A stretch of DNA of 64,000 bases, from positions 1-64,000 of the forward strand of contig CANIEU010000011.1 of assembly GCA_947466585.1 (NCBI GenBank). Direction: 5' to 3'. Below, piece by piece: positions 42,272 through 50,900 of the stretch. Numbering within the stretch: the stretch's first letter is position 1; each line of letters starts with the position of its first letter. The stretch comes from Fibrobacterota bacterium. Its GTDB lineage: Bacteria > Fibrobacterota > Fibrobacteria > UBA11236. The notes under the pieces were generated by a model that worked only from the letters and a program-made list of their open reading frames with translations, was not told the DNA's origin and made no database searches. The position numbers and the translations under genes are program-made.

Positions 42272-42835
42272 ATGAAACCATTTTCCCACGCCTCCTTATC
42301 CGCGCTCTTGCTCGCGCTCCCGCTCTTGGTGGGGCCGACCTGCGCCAAGGCGGCGACGGGAACTCCGGCACAATCCGCACCTTCGGTGGCCTCCGCAACG
42401 GCGGGAAACGCCTCGGTGCAGTGGGTTCCGCTTGAGGACGGCATGAAGCGCGCCTCGGCGTCGGGCAAATACGTTTTCGTCACCGTCTACACCGATTGGT
42501 GCCAGTACTGCCGCAAGCTGAACACGGTCACATTCAAATCAAAGCCCGTGATGGCCGAATTGGCGAAAAACTTTCAGAGCGTGCGCGTAAACGCCGAAGG
42601 CGACAAGTCCGTGCTGTGGAAGGGGAAAAAGATGACCGAACGCCAAGTGGCCAAGGTTTCATGGGGCGTCACCGGATTCCCGACCATGCTCTTCATCAGT
42701 CCCAAAGGCGAGATCATCGGAAGTTATTCCGCTTATGCGGAACCGGAGTTCATGGTGCAGCTGTTGCGTTACATCTCCTCGGGAGCCCGGGAGCGCAAGG
42801 TGAGCTTCGACGATTTCATCGAAGGAAAAAGCTGA
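42272..42835 (+). CDS. Secreted thioredoxin-fold protein
   Basis: 187-residue protein with a signal peptide (ALLLALPLLVGPTCAKA) and a thioredoxin-like domain. Seen: VFVTVYTDWCQYCRKLN with CQYC (Cys77, Cys80), VRVNAEGD, and the cis-proline loop GVTGFPTMLFISPKGE near 133. Probably periplasmic, with thiol-disulfide exchange or DsbD-like reduction. Ends in TGATG, overlapping the GT2 start, so translation is coupled. ATG at 42272. Confidence 0.86.
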   Translation: MKPFSHASLSALLLALPLLVGPTCAKAATGTPAQSAPSVASATAGNASVQWVPLEDGMKRASASGKYVFVTVYTDWCQYCRKLNTVTFKSKPVMAELAKNFQSVRVNAEGDKSVLWKGKKMTERQVAKVSWGVTGFPTMLFISPKGEIIGSYSAYAEPEFMVQLLRYISSGARERKVSFDDFIEGKS

Positions 42836-44049
42836 TGCAAATCGTCTTCTGGGTATCGGCGTTTCTGCTGGTGCATACCTACACCCTTTACCCGCTATCC
42901 CTTCCTGTATTGCGCCGCCTGATCCCGTCACGGAAACGCCGATCGACCACCGGTTCGCTTCCGCGCAGGGTCTCGATACTGCTGGCAGCGTATAACGAAG
43001 AAAAGATTCTCGAAGAAAAAATCCAGAACAGTTTCGAGCTGGAATATCCGCGCGGCGATCTGGAGATCCTCGTCGGATCCGACGGCTCCACCGACCGCAC
43101 GGAATCGATCGCCGCGCGGTATGCGCCCGACGTCAAACTCTTCGCGTTTCCCCAGCGTTCCGGCAAGGCTGCGGTGCTCAACAGGCTGGTTCCCGAGTCG
43201 CAGGGCGAGATTCTGGTTTTCTGCGACGCGAACACCATGCTTCTCAAAAACGTGCTGCAGAAGTTGCTGGCGCATTTTGAGAATCCCGATGTCGGCTGCG
43301 TCTGCGGCCGGTTGATCCTCCACGATGCCGGAGAAACCGCACTGAGCATCGGCGAAAGCATCTACTGGAACCTCGAGTCGGAGATCAAAAAGCAGGAAGG
43401 GCATCTCGGCACCGTGATCGGCGCCAACGGCGGCATTTACGCCATCCGCAAAGAGTTGTTCCGCCCGATTCCCACCGGCATCAAGGTGATGGATGATTTC
43501 TTCGTCACCACCAACGTGTTGCGCGCCGGCAAAGCCGTGGTGTACGAGCCCCAGGCCATCGGCAGCGAAGAAACCTCCCTCGACGCCTTCGGCGAGTTCC
43601 ATCGCAAGGTGCGCATCAGCCAGGCCAATTTCAATTTACTGCCCCGCTACATTCCGCTGCTCAATCCTCTTCGGCCGCTGGTGGCCTACGGCTTTTTATC
43701 GCACAAGTTGCTGCGCTGGCTGGCCCCGTTCATTCTGATCGCCATGCTGCTGTCCAACGTGGTAGCGGTGGCTTCCTCGAAATACTATGCCGCCTTGCTG
43801 GTCGGCCAGTTTGGCTTCTATCTGATCGCGGCGTTGGGTTACTTCGGCAACGGGCGCACCCGCCGGTACAAATTCCTGCTGATTCCCTATTACTTCGTCT
43901 CCATGAACTGGGCGCTGCTTCTCGGCTGCATCAAGGCGGTGACCACGCGCGACGGCGGAACCTGGAATCGTGTGGAACGCGCCGAAGCCCGCAATCCCCA
44001 GTCCGCCGGCGTCAGCTATCCGCCCATGCGGGCCCAGGCCGGCGAATAA
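42835..44049 (+). CDS. Membrane glycosyltransferase family 2
   Basis: 404-residue processive-type GT2. Seen: an N-terminal membrane segment (IVFWVSAFLLVHTYTLYPL), RVSILLAAYNEEKILEEKI, VGSDGSTDRTESIA, FCDANTM (metal-binding D-x-N variant), VMDDFFVT, and three C-terminal membrane segments (WLAPFILIAMLL, AALLVGQFGFYLIAALGYF, FLLIPYYFVSMNWALLLGC). A QxxRW-type motif is not evident; the equivalent region reads HRKVRISQ. Likely makes a surface glycan or exopolysaccharide. Coupled to the upstream gene by TGATG. Confidence 0.84.
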   Translation: MQIVFWVSAFLLVHTYTLYPLSLPVLRRLIPSRKRRSTTGSLPRRVSILLAAYNEEKILEEKIQNSFELEYPRGDLEILVGSDGSTDRTESIAARYAPDVKLFAFPQRSGKAAVLNRLVPESQGEILVFCDANTMLLKNVLQKLLAHFENPDVGCVCGRLILHDAGETALSIGESIYWNLESEIKKQEGHLGTVIGANGGIYAIRKELFRPIPTGIKVMDDFFVTTNVLRAGKAVVYEPQAIGSEETSLDAFGEFHRKVRISQANFNLLPRYIPLLNPLRPLVAYGFLSHKLLRWLAPFILIAMLLSNVVAVASSKYYAALLVGQFGFYLIAALGYFGNGRTRRYKFLLIPYYFVSMNWALLLGCIKAVTTRDGGTWNRVERAEARNPQSAGVSYPPMRAQAGE

Positions 44050-44055
44050 TTCTTC

Positions 44056-44074
44056 GGGCCGCTTTCAGCGGCCC
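44056..44074 (+). terminator. Stem-loop after the GT2 gene
   Basis: GGGCCGC (44056-44062) pairs with GCGGCCC (44068-44074), five-base loop. It lies 7 bases after the stop; only a short TTTT follows, so termination may be weak. Confidence 0.6.
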
Positions 44075-44124
44075 TGACGTTTTCCTTCCGTCACCGTGCG
44101 CGTTCGCCGATTTATTATTCCGGC

Positions 44125-44610
44125 GTGTCAAACTCTCAAAAACCCACATCTCTCTTGACCGCGCTCGCCCTTATCCTGGTGGGTGGCGCCGCTTCCATGG
44201 CATTCGCCTTGCCGCCACTTGCGATTACGGGAACCTTGGGCCTGCAATCCCATCCCGACTTCGTGGGTTCCGGTTTCGGTTACAACCTCGCGGTCTATAG
44301 CCGTTTCGACGAACAGGTTCTAATCGGCGTGCAGTCGGGGCAGGGGGTATCGGGCCACCCTGCTTCGGTACCGGTGCTCGCGGCGGGGTTTATGCGTCTT
44401 CCCTTCGGCCGTATTTTCGTGCCCGCCGCAACCGGGGGTATCGGATGGGCGTTGGGGTCGGGGAGCGACAACGGTTTTCTGTGGCGCGGCGGCGGCCTGC
44501 TCGACATCCGCAACGGACGCCGCTCCAGTCTTTTGCTCGGCTGCGAGTACGAAGGGTTCGACGGCCGCGGCGGCCTTGTGGTGCGCGGCGGCGCGTTGTT
44601 GGAACTCTGA
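44125..44610 (+). CDS. Putative secreted small barrel-like protein
   Basis: 161 residues from a GTG start. Seen: signal peptide (LLTALALILVGGAASMAFA), then a Gly/aromatic-rich sequence of short alternating strands (LGLQSHPDFVGSGFGYNLAVYSRFD, VFVPAATGGIGWALG) that could form a small outer-membrane barrel. No known family recognised. Its stop is 16 bases from the trpF start. Confidence 0.55.
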   Translation: MSNSQKPTSLLTALALILVGGAASMAFALPPLAITGTLGLQSHPDFVGSGFGYNLAVYSRFDEQVLIGVQSGQGVSGHPASVPVLAAGFMRLPFGRIFVPAATGGIGWALGSGSDNGFLWRGGGLLDIRNGRRSSLLLGCEYEGFDGRGGLVVRGGALLEL

Positions 44611-44626
44611 AACCATCCGGGAAATA

Positions 44627-45280
44627 ATGACAGCGATTTCCAAAACTCTTGTGAAAGTGTGCGGCATCACCCGCGCCGAAGATGCGCGCGCGCTCGATGC
44701 TCTTCACGTCGATTGGCTCGGCTTCAACTTTTGGCCCGGCAGTAAGCGCTACATCACCCCCGAAGCCGCGGCGCCGCTCATCGCCTCGTTGCGCCATGCC
44801 GAACCTGTGGGTGTATTCGTCGATCACACGCCCGAGGAGATCGCGCGCATCGCCGCCCTCACCGGCATCCGCGTGGTGCAGCTGCATGGCCGCGAAGGCT
44901 GGGAGACGCTCGAACGCATCACGCTACCGGTCATCAAGGCGATTCCCCACACGCGCATTGCGGATGGGGGCGGTCTTCTGCCGGAGTGGTCCTTACGTTC
45001 GGGACAACCCCGTCATTTCCTGGTGGACACTCAGGCGGGCAACACCTTTGGGGGAACGGGCGCAACCTTCGATTGGTCGCTGTTGGTTCCCAACCCTTTG
45101 CCGCGCCCGTTTTTTTTGGCGGGCGGTATCGGACCGGAGAATCTCGCTGCCGCGATGTCCGCCTGTCACCCGTTTGCGGTGGACCTCAATAGCCGGGTCG
45201 AAACCGCGCCGGGCGTGAAGGATGTGGCTGCGGTAATTCGGTGTTTACAATTAATTGAAAATCAGAAATCTGTGTGTTGA
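44627..45280 (+). CDS. trpF: Phosphoribosylanthranilate isomerase
   Basis: 217-residue TIM-barrel enzyme of tryptophan synthesis (PRA to CdRP). Seen: VKVCGITRAEDARAL near 8-22, GFNFWPGSKRYI, GVFVDHTPEEI, QLHGRE, and the phosphate-binding LAGGIGPENLAAA plus VDLNSRVETAPGVKD. Complete. ATG at 44627. Other trp genes are not in the window, so it is scattered. Ends beside the heptad array at 45307. Confidence 0.94.
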   Translation: MTAISKTLVKVCGITRAEDARALDALHVDWLGFNFWPGSKRYITPEAAAPLIASLRHAEPVGVFVDHTPEEIARIAALTGIRVVQLHGREGWETLERITLPVIKAIPHTRIADGGGLLPEWSLRSGQPRHFLVDTQAGNTFGGTGATFDWSLLVPNPLPRPFFLAGGIGPENLAAAMSACHPFAVDLNSRVETAPGVKDVAAVIRCLQLIENQKSVC

Positions 45281-45302
45281 ATGAGGTCGCCAAAGGCGAA
45301 GG

Positions 45303-45388
45303 AATCAATATGAAATCAGAAATGGGATTTACGGATTTGTCTTGCGTTCTTTCATATTTCTGATTTCATATTTCCGATTTCAAATCAA
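45303..45388. repeat. Heptad array (GAAATCA words) between trpF and aguA
   Basis: Bases 45307-45323 are perfectly complementary to 45356-45372 (17 bp, 32-nt loop). Both arms consist of 7-nt words like GAAATCA and GAAATAT; on the minus strand the right arm continues as GAAATCG. It is the same word family as at 10004-10106 and also lies between convergent genes; aguA ends at 45380 inside the right arm. Confidence 0.8.
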
Positions 45389-46423
45389 CGCTTCCTGCAT
45401 CGAACTGCAGTGGATGGCGCCTTGGCCGTATACCAGCGCGCGGCAGTCGACCGGAACGATCTCGCGGCCCGGGAACAGCTTCTCGAACAGATGCACCGTT
45501 TCCGCGTCGCGCGGATCCTCGAACACCGGTAGCAGCACGGCGCCGTTGAGAATGAGAAAATTCATGTAGGTCGCCGGCGTGCGCAGACCCGCACGGATCT
45601 GCCGGCCCGGCATGGGCACTTCGATGATGTCGAGATCAAACCGCGCCGCGTATTCGTGCAGGCGGGCCGCATTGCGTCGCAGGGCGGCGAAATTTTCGTC
45701 GTTGGGATCGGACTCGACCGCGCAGACGATGGTGCGCGCGTCGGTGAAGCGGGCGAGATCGTCGATGTGCCCGTCGGTGTCGTCGCCGTCGATCCCTGAC
45801 TCGAGCCACAGGATTTCGCGCACACCCAGCGACTGCCGCAGTGCGGTTTCGATTTCCGCGCGGGTGTTCGACGGGTTGCGGTTGGGATTGAGCAGGCACG
45901 ATTCGGTGGTGAGCAAAAGCCCTTCGCCGTTCACATCGATGGACCCGCCTTCGAGGATCAAGGGCGTATCGATGCGCGGGTAACCGCGGTGTGCGGCCAT
46001 GAAAGCGGGCACGGCATTGTCGGCGTCCCACGGCGGATATTTTCCGCCCCAGGAGTTGAATCCGAAGGAAACCACCATGGGCTTGACCGCACCGCTTTCA
46101 TCGACCTGACATACCGTTTGACCGCCGTAATCGCGGATCCAACTGTCGTTGGTTTTGCAGACGAGCACGTCGAGCGTATGCGAAAACTCCTCGCGGAAGG
46201 GAGCGAACCGTTTCTCGAGTTCGGACTTCAGTTCGGGCGTGGAGACAAGCAGGTTCACGTTTTGAAAACGCAATGCGTGGCGGATCACGGTTTCATAAAC
46301 CTGTTTGGCCTCGGGCCACACGGGTGTCCACGTGTCGGCGTTCTGCGGCCAGGTGAACCAGATGGCGCGTTGCGGCGCCCATTCGGCGGGGAGAGTGAGA
46401 GTCGGCAAGGTCGAAGCGGTCAC
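45380..46423 (-). CDS. aguA: Agmatine deiminase
   Basis: 347-residue agmatine deiminase of the guanidine-modifying superfamily, converting agmatine to N-carbamoylputrescine. Seen: TNDSWIRDYGGQTV, the FGFNSWGGKYPPWDADN block, LEGGSIDVNGEG, GDDTDGHIDDLARF with the catalytic His, and AIHCSSMQEAL with the catalytic Cys near the end. Start GTG at 46423 shares GTGA with the aguB stop. With aguB it completes arginine-derived putrescine synthesis. Confidence 0.94.
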   Translation of the reverse strand: MTASTLPTLTLPAEWAPQRAIWFTWPQNADTWTPVWPEAKQVYETVIRHALRFQNVNLLVSTPELKSELEKRFAPFREEFSHTLDVLVCKTNDSWIRDYGGQTVCQVDESGAVKPMVVSFGFNSWGGKYPPWDADNAVPAFMAAHRGYPRIDTPLILEGGSIDVNGEGLLLTTESCLLNPNRNPSNTRAEIETALRQSLGVREILWLESGIDGDDTDGHIDDLARFTDARTIVCAVESDPNDENFAALRRNAARLHEYAARFDLDIIEVPMPGRQIRAGLRTPATYMNFLILNGAVLLPVFEDPRDAETVHLFEKLFPGREIVPVDCRALVYGQGAIHCSSMQEALI

Positions 46424-47319
46424 GCGTTTCCGCTCCGGTCGAGCATTCCACCGTAAGCGTCGATGCGGCGGTCACGCAAGAAGGGCCAGGTGCGCCGTTC
46501 GGTTTCAATGCGGGCGGGATCGATGTCGGCGAAGATCACTCCCTCGGTTTCGGAATCCATGCGCGCGAGGATTTCACCGCCGGGGCCGGCGATGAACGAG
46601 TTGCCCCAGAAGCGCAGATGGCCTTCGCGGCCCACGCGGTTGGCGGCGGCGACGAACAATCCGTTCGCGATGGCATGGCTGCGCTGGATGGTCACCCACG
46701 CGTCGAGGTGGCGTGCTTCGAGGGCCTTCGCCTCTTCAGGCGACACGGCGCCCGACTCGGAATCGTCCCAGCCGATGGCGGTGGGGTAGAGCAATACGTC
46801 GGCGCCTTGCAATGCCGTGAGGCGCGCGCCTTCGGGGAACCACTGATCCCAGCAGATGAGCACGCCGAGCTTGCCGCCCTGCGTCGATTTGGTGGGGATG
46901 GCCTGGAAGCCGCGATCCCCGGGCGTGAAGTAATACTTCTCGTTGAAGCCGGGGTCGTGGGGGATGTGCATTTTGCGGTAGAGTCCCGCCACCGAACCGT
47001 CGGCATCGAAGACGACCGCCGAATTCTGATACACTCCGGCAACACGCCGCTCAAAAAAAGGAAACACGATGGCGAGATCGAGCTCCTTGGCGAGGCCTTG
47101 CAAGGTTCGGGACGCTTCGGAATCGAGCGTGTGCGCGAGGTCGAAATGCCGTTGACTTTCCTCGATGCAGAAGTAGTCGTGCAGGATCAGTTCGGGAAGC
47201 AACACCGCTTTGGCGCCGCCTGCAGCGGCCTCGCGGATGAGGCGCACGAGGGTGGCGAAACGCTCGGGAGCGATGGCGTTGCCACGGCATTGGACGACGG
47301 CGAGGCGAAAGGAAGGCAT
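46420..47319 (-). CDS. aguB: N-carbamoylputrescine amidase
   Basis: 299-residue nitrilase-family amidohydrolase converting N-carbamoylputrescine to putrescine. Seen: the Glu43-Lys116-Cys156 triad in LPELILHDYF, YRKMHIPHD and VLICWDQWFPE, and HLRFWGNSFIAGPGGE. ATG at 47319. Coupled to aguA by a 4-base overlap. Confidence 0.94.
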   Translation of the reverse strand: MPSFRLAVVQCRGNAIAPERFATLVRLIREAAAGGAKAVLLPELILHDYFCIEESQRHFDLAHTLDSEASRTLQGLAKELDLAIVFPFFERRVAGVYQNSAVVFDADGSVAGLYRKMHIPHDPGFNEKYYFTPGDRGFQAIPTKSTQGGKLGVLICWDQWFPEGARLTALQGADVLLYPTAIGWDDSESGAVSPEEAKALEARHLDAWVTIQRSHAIANGLFVAAANRVGREGHLRFWGNSFIAGPGGEILARMDSETEGVIFADIDPARIETERRTWPFLRDRRIDAYGGMLDRSGNA

Positions 47320-47327
47320 GGGAGAAA

Positions 47328-47350
47328 GTTAGCTAACAGCCGTCAGCTAC
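47328..47350. repeat. Short heptad series (GTTAGCT, AACAGCC, GTCAGCT)
   Basis: Three 7-nt words, first and third differing at one base, fill most of the 41 bases between aguB and slyD. No second arm is seen. Confidence 0.4.
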
Positions 47351-47360
47351 TTCTTCGTGA

Positions 47361-47843
47361 CTAATGGTGGTGTCCGCCGGCGCCATGGACGTGGCCATGG
47401 GCGAGTTCTTCGTCGGTCGCTTTGCGGATCTCGGCGATGCGGATGGAGAAGTACAGGTCTTTGCCCGCCATCGGGTGGTTGCCGTCGATGATGATTTCGG
47501 TGTCGGTCACTTCGGCGACCGTAACGACGGAGACGCCTTCGGGGCCGCTGGCCTGCAGCATCATGCCGGGTTTGGCATCGGCGAGTTGCGGCACCGAGGC
47601 GCGCGGAATGCCGCGCTTGCGTTCCGGATCGTACTCGCCGTAGCCGTCCACGGCCTTCACTTCGACGTCGAAGCTTTCGCCCAGGCCGCGGCCTTCGAGG
47701 GCGATTTCAAGCCCGGGGACGAGCGTGCCCATCCCCTGAATGAAGAGCAACGGATCTCCGCCGGCATTGGAATCGACGATTACTCCGGCGTTGTCCTTGA
47801 GGGTGTATTCGATACCGACGACGGAGTGTTTTTCGATTTTCAT
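47361..47843 (-). CDS. slyD: FKBP-type peptidyl-prolyl isomerase, SlyD-like
   Basis: 160-residue SlyD-type isomerase and chaperone with an IF (insert-in-flap) domain. Seen: VVGIEYTLKDNAGVIVDSN, LLFIQGMGTLVPGLEIALEG, the flap KAVDGYGEYDPERKRGIPR, and a short His-rich metal-binding tail (HGHVHGAGGHHH). ATG at 47843. The inverted array at 47855-47977 lies immediately upstream. Confidence 0.94.
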   Translation of the reverse strand: MKIEKHSVVGIEYTLKDNAGVIVDSNAGGDPLLFIQGMGTLVPGLEIALEGRGLGESFDVEVKAVDGYGEYDPERKRGIPRASVPQLADAKPGMMLQASGPEGVSVVTVAEVTDTEIIIDGNHPMAGKDLYFSIRIAEIRKATDEELAHGHVHGAGGHHH

Positions 47844-47854
47844 GGGGGGAAAAG

Positions 47855-47977
47855 ATAGTAGGTAGACGGTAGTAGGTAGACGGTAGAAGTAGGGGGTGAA
47901 TCGCCGATTTTCCGGAAATATCCTGAGCCGCAGTTTTTTGCGTTCGCTACCTACTACCGTCTACCTACTACCGTCTA
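47855..47977. repeat. 14-nt (2 x 7) tandem array with opposed arms; overlaps a stop codon
   Basis: Left arm 47856-47886 is TAGTAGG, TAGACGG repeated twice plus TAG. Right arm 47947-47977 is the same words on the minus strand. Bases 47863-47886 are perfectly complementary to 47954-47977 (24 bp, 67-nt loop). The TAG stop of the upstream 1,272-residue protein gene (47977-47975) is part of the right arm, and the left arm ends 12 bases before the slyD ATG, so the array exactly fills the junction. Confidence 0.85.
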
Positions 47978-50900
47978 TTTCACCACGCCCAACCGCTGCC
48001 ACGCCGTTTTTTTGCCGCCGGCGAAGGTGACTTCGCAGAGCACGCTGTAGACATCGGGCCCGAGGCTGCGCAGGTCGAATTCACGCACGGGTTGCAGGCC
48101 CGCGGCATTCAGAGCGAAGGTTTGGTCCTTCAGGGCCCGACCGGAGAGGTCGTAGACGCGCAGGCGCATAATCGTGCCGGGTGCGCCGATCTTGAGATGG
48201 ATTTTCGCGATCCCGCCCCGCAGCGGGCTGGGATAGAGGTGGAACTCTTCGATAGCTTCGCGATCGACTTCAACGGCAGGCAGCGCGAGCGCGGAAAGAT
48301 CGAGGCGTTGCGCGCGTCCCGCATCGCCGCCGGGCATCAGCCACCCGGCGAGTGCGCCGCGGGCGTTTCCGAGGTTCCAGACGCTCAATAATCCGGTGGC
48401 GGTTTGCGCGATGAGGTTGAGATCTCCCGTGCCGGTGTCGAGCCGCGCGAGCGAGATATGCACGAAGGGGCTGCGGTTGGAGTCGAGGCTGAGCCCCCCC
48501 ACGGAGAGGGGCCAGTCGGCCTGGTCCGACATAAGTTTGCCCGAGCCTTGAGTGGCGGCGGGGTTGGCGAGCAGTGAGCTGTATGAGACGGCGCGTCCGT
48601 TGCTGTCGACGGCGTACACGAGTCCGTCGGGAGAGGCCACCAGCACGGTGGTGGCGCCGCGCACGGTGAGCGCCAGCGGCGTAGAGCCGATCATGGCGCC
48701 GGAGAGGTAATTGCGGTTCGAATAACCGAGGCCGACTTCTTGATGCGGTTGCGGACGGAAGGGCCAGCCGCGCACCACAGCGCCGTGCCAGTCGTAGGCG
48801 TAGACGCCGTTCGCACCGGTGAAGACGATATCGGGACGGTGGTCCCCGTTGAGGTCGGCGAGTGCGGGCGGGCTCGCGTCTTCGGTATAGTACGTGCCGA
48901 ACGAGTCGACGAGGGCGGCGCGGCGCGGCAGGCGTTGCGGCCAACCTGACAAGGTCTGGCCCGCCTTGTCGGCGCGCACGTGGGCGATCAGGGCGGCGCC
49001 GCGGGAGCCGAGCAAGAGCGCGTCGTCTGAGCCGTCGCGATCGAAGTCGGCAACGGTGACGGAGTACCGTTCGTTACTGTCGTTCGCGAAGCCCGAACCC
49101 CAGACAAGGTTGAGTGCGACGAAGCGCGGCGCTGCAGGCGCGGAGGGGTTCATGCGCAACAGGGCGCCTGCACCGGAAGTGCGTCCGGCGACGAGCACTT
49201 GCGACGAGTCGGAGCCGGTGCCGAACACCACACCGGCAAGTGTCTGCCAGTTGCCCGCCGGCAGGGCTTCAAGGCCCCCATCCGTACCCGATAGATTCGC
49301 GTTCCACCAGCGCAGGTTGTTGGCGCTGTCAAGCGCGAACACGCGTCCGCCCCACACCATGGGACCCGCTTTGCCCGCGAAGGAGAACAGCGTATCGTTG
49401 CCGCCGCGCAGGTGCAGGGTCAGGGTCGTATCGGGATCCCACGCGACGTTCAACGAGTCGGCGCGTGCATGCACGGCCCGCAGACCCTGCGGGGTGAGTA
49501 CGAAGAGCAGCGAATCTGCGGCGACTGCGGATCCGAGCACGATGCCGCCGGGGTTTACCATCGAGTTCACGAGTGCGGCATTGTCGGGCCGCGTGTTACC
49601 TGACGACAACAGCACGTGCACGCTGTCGTAAAAGGCCTGATCGCGGACGGTGTCGCGCGAGGCGAGGGCGGGGCGGCCCAGTGCGGTGTACGTCTGAAAG
49701 AGACCGCTGTCGGCGGCGCTGATCACATAGGCGCGTCCGCTGCCGTCGCGCAGCACGTTCACGGCGCGCGGGTTGCCGGCAGCGGCGGTGCGCACCGGCC
49801 AGCGCGAACCAGTGGGCCTCTGCACGGTGTTGTTGTCGGCCCAATGCACGCGCAGGGTGAGCGAGGTGTCGCGGAAGGTGAATACCGAGTCGCCGCTAAA
49901 GCTGCTGACACCGCGCGCGAGCGCGGGGCTCGCGGGGAGCAACCCTTCAAGCGTGATATGGGTGCGTCCGTCGTTCCATGCGTTGGTGTTGGCGAAGCCG
50001 TAGGAGCCGATCACCGACAGCGTGTCGGTCGCGGACCAAGTGGTGTCCTTGGGCGGGTTTTTGCGTTTGCGGAAGATGTGCGGCAGCATGTCGCGTGCGG
50101 TTCCGTAATCGAAGGCGGGTTGACCGAGCGGATCGGAGAACTCCTTGCCCACGCTCGGCACGCCGTCGGCTTCCACGAGTTCGAGGCCTTTGTACTGGTT
50201 GCGCAAGGTGTCGCCGAGCCAAGCGTTCACCGCTCCCGAAGGAAGGATCTGTTCGAGGAACCATTCGTTCACGTGCCACACGAGCATTCCGTTGCCGGGC
50301 AATCCGGCGTCGTAGTTGCTGGCGCGCGTGATGACGCCGCGCGGGCGGCGGGGGTTCTTCGTTTTAGTGGCGCAGGGGTTGTTGCCCGTACCCGTGCACA
50401 GGGAGTCGAGAAACAGGGAGTCGAGAAAGTTGTACGCGACCGTGACGGAGGAATCCTTGGTAAAGCGGTAGTCCACGTCGCTGGCCGGCAGGCTGAACCA
50501 CACCGTGACGGAATCCTTGCCGGCGGAACGCTGACGGTTTTCCACCAGCAGGTATTCGCGTTCGTTGATGGGAACCTTAACGGTACGGACGCGGTTTGCA
50601 GCCGGTTGGTCGGCGGCGTTGAGACGGTAGTCGGACCAAGTATTGTTGCCGGCATCGGCGGGGCGGGCCACCACGGGATCGTCCCAACCCATGAAGGTGC
50701 GCACCCAAGCGGAGGGGAATACCGGCAGAAAGCCCTGCATGCTGTTGTAGCCCGCAAAGTCCATCACGTCGAAGGTGCCCACTGAAGAGATGCCCTTCAC
50801 AACGTCGAATAGGTCGGGCAAGCCCATCTGACGTGCGAGCTGGTTGATAAGGATGCCGTTGATGCCCCAGTTGATCTTGTCTTGGCTGGCGGATTCGGAA

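Noticed and set aside
46420-47319. Nitrilase gene as a plant-type or cyanide-degrading nitrilase
   Set aside because: Adjacent and coupled to agmatine deiminase, with the N-carbamoylputrescine amidase layout.
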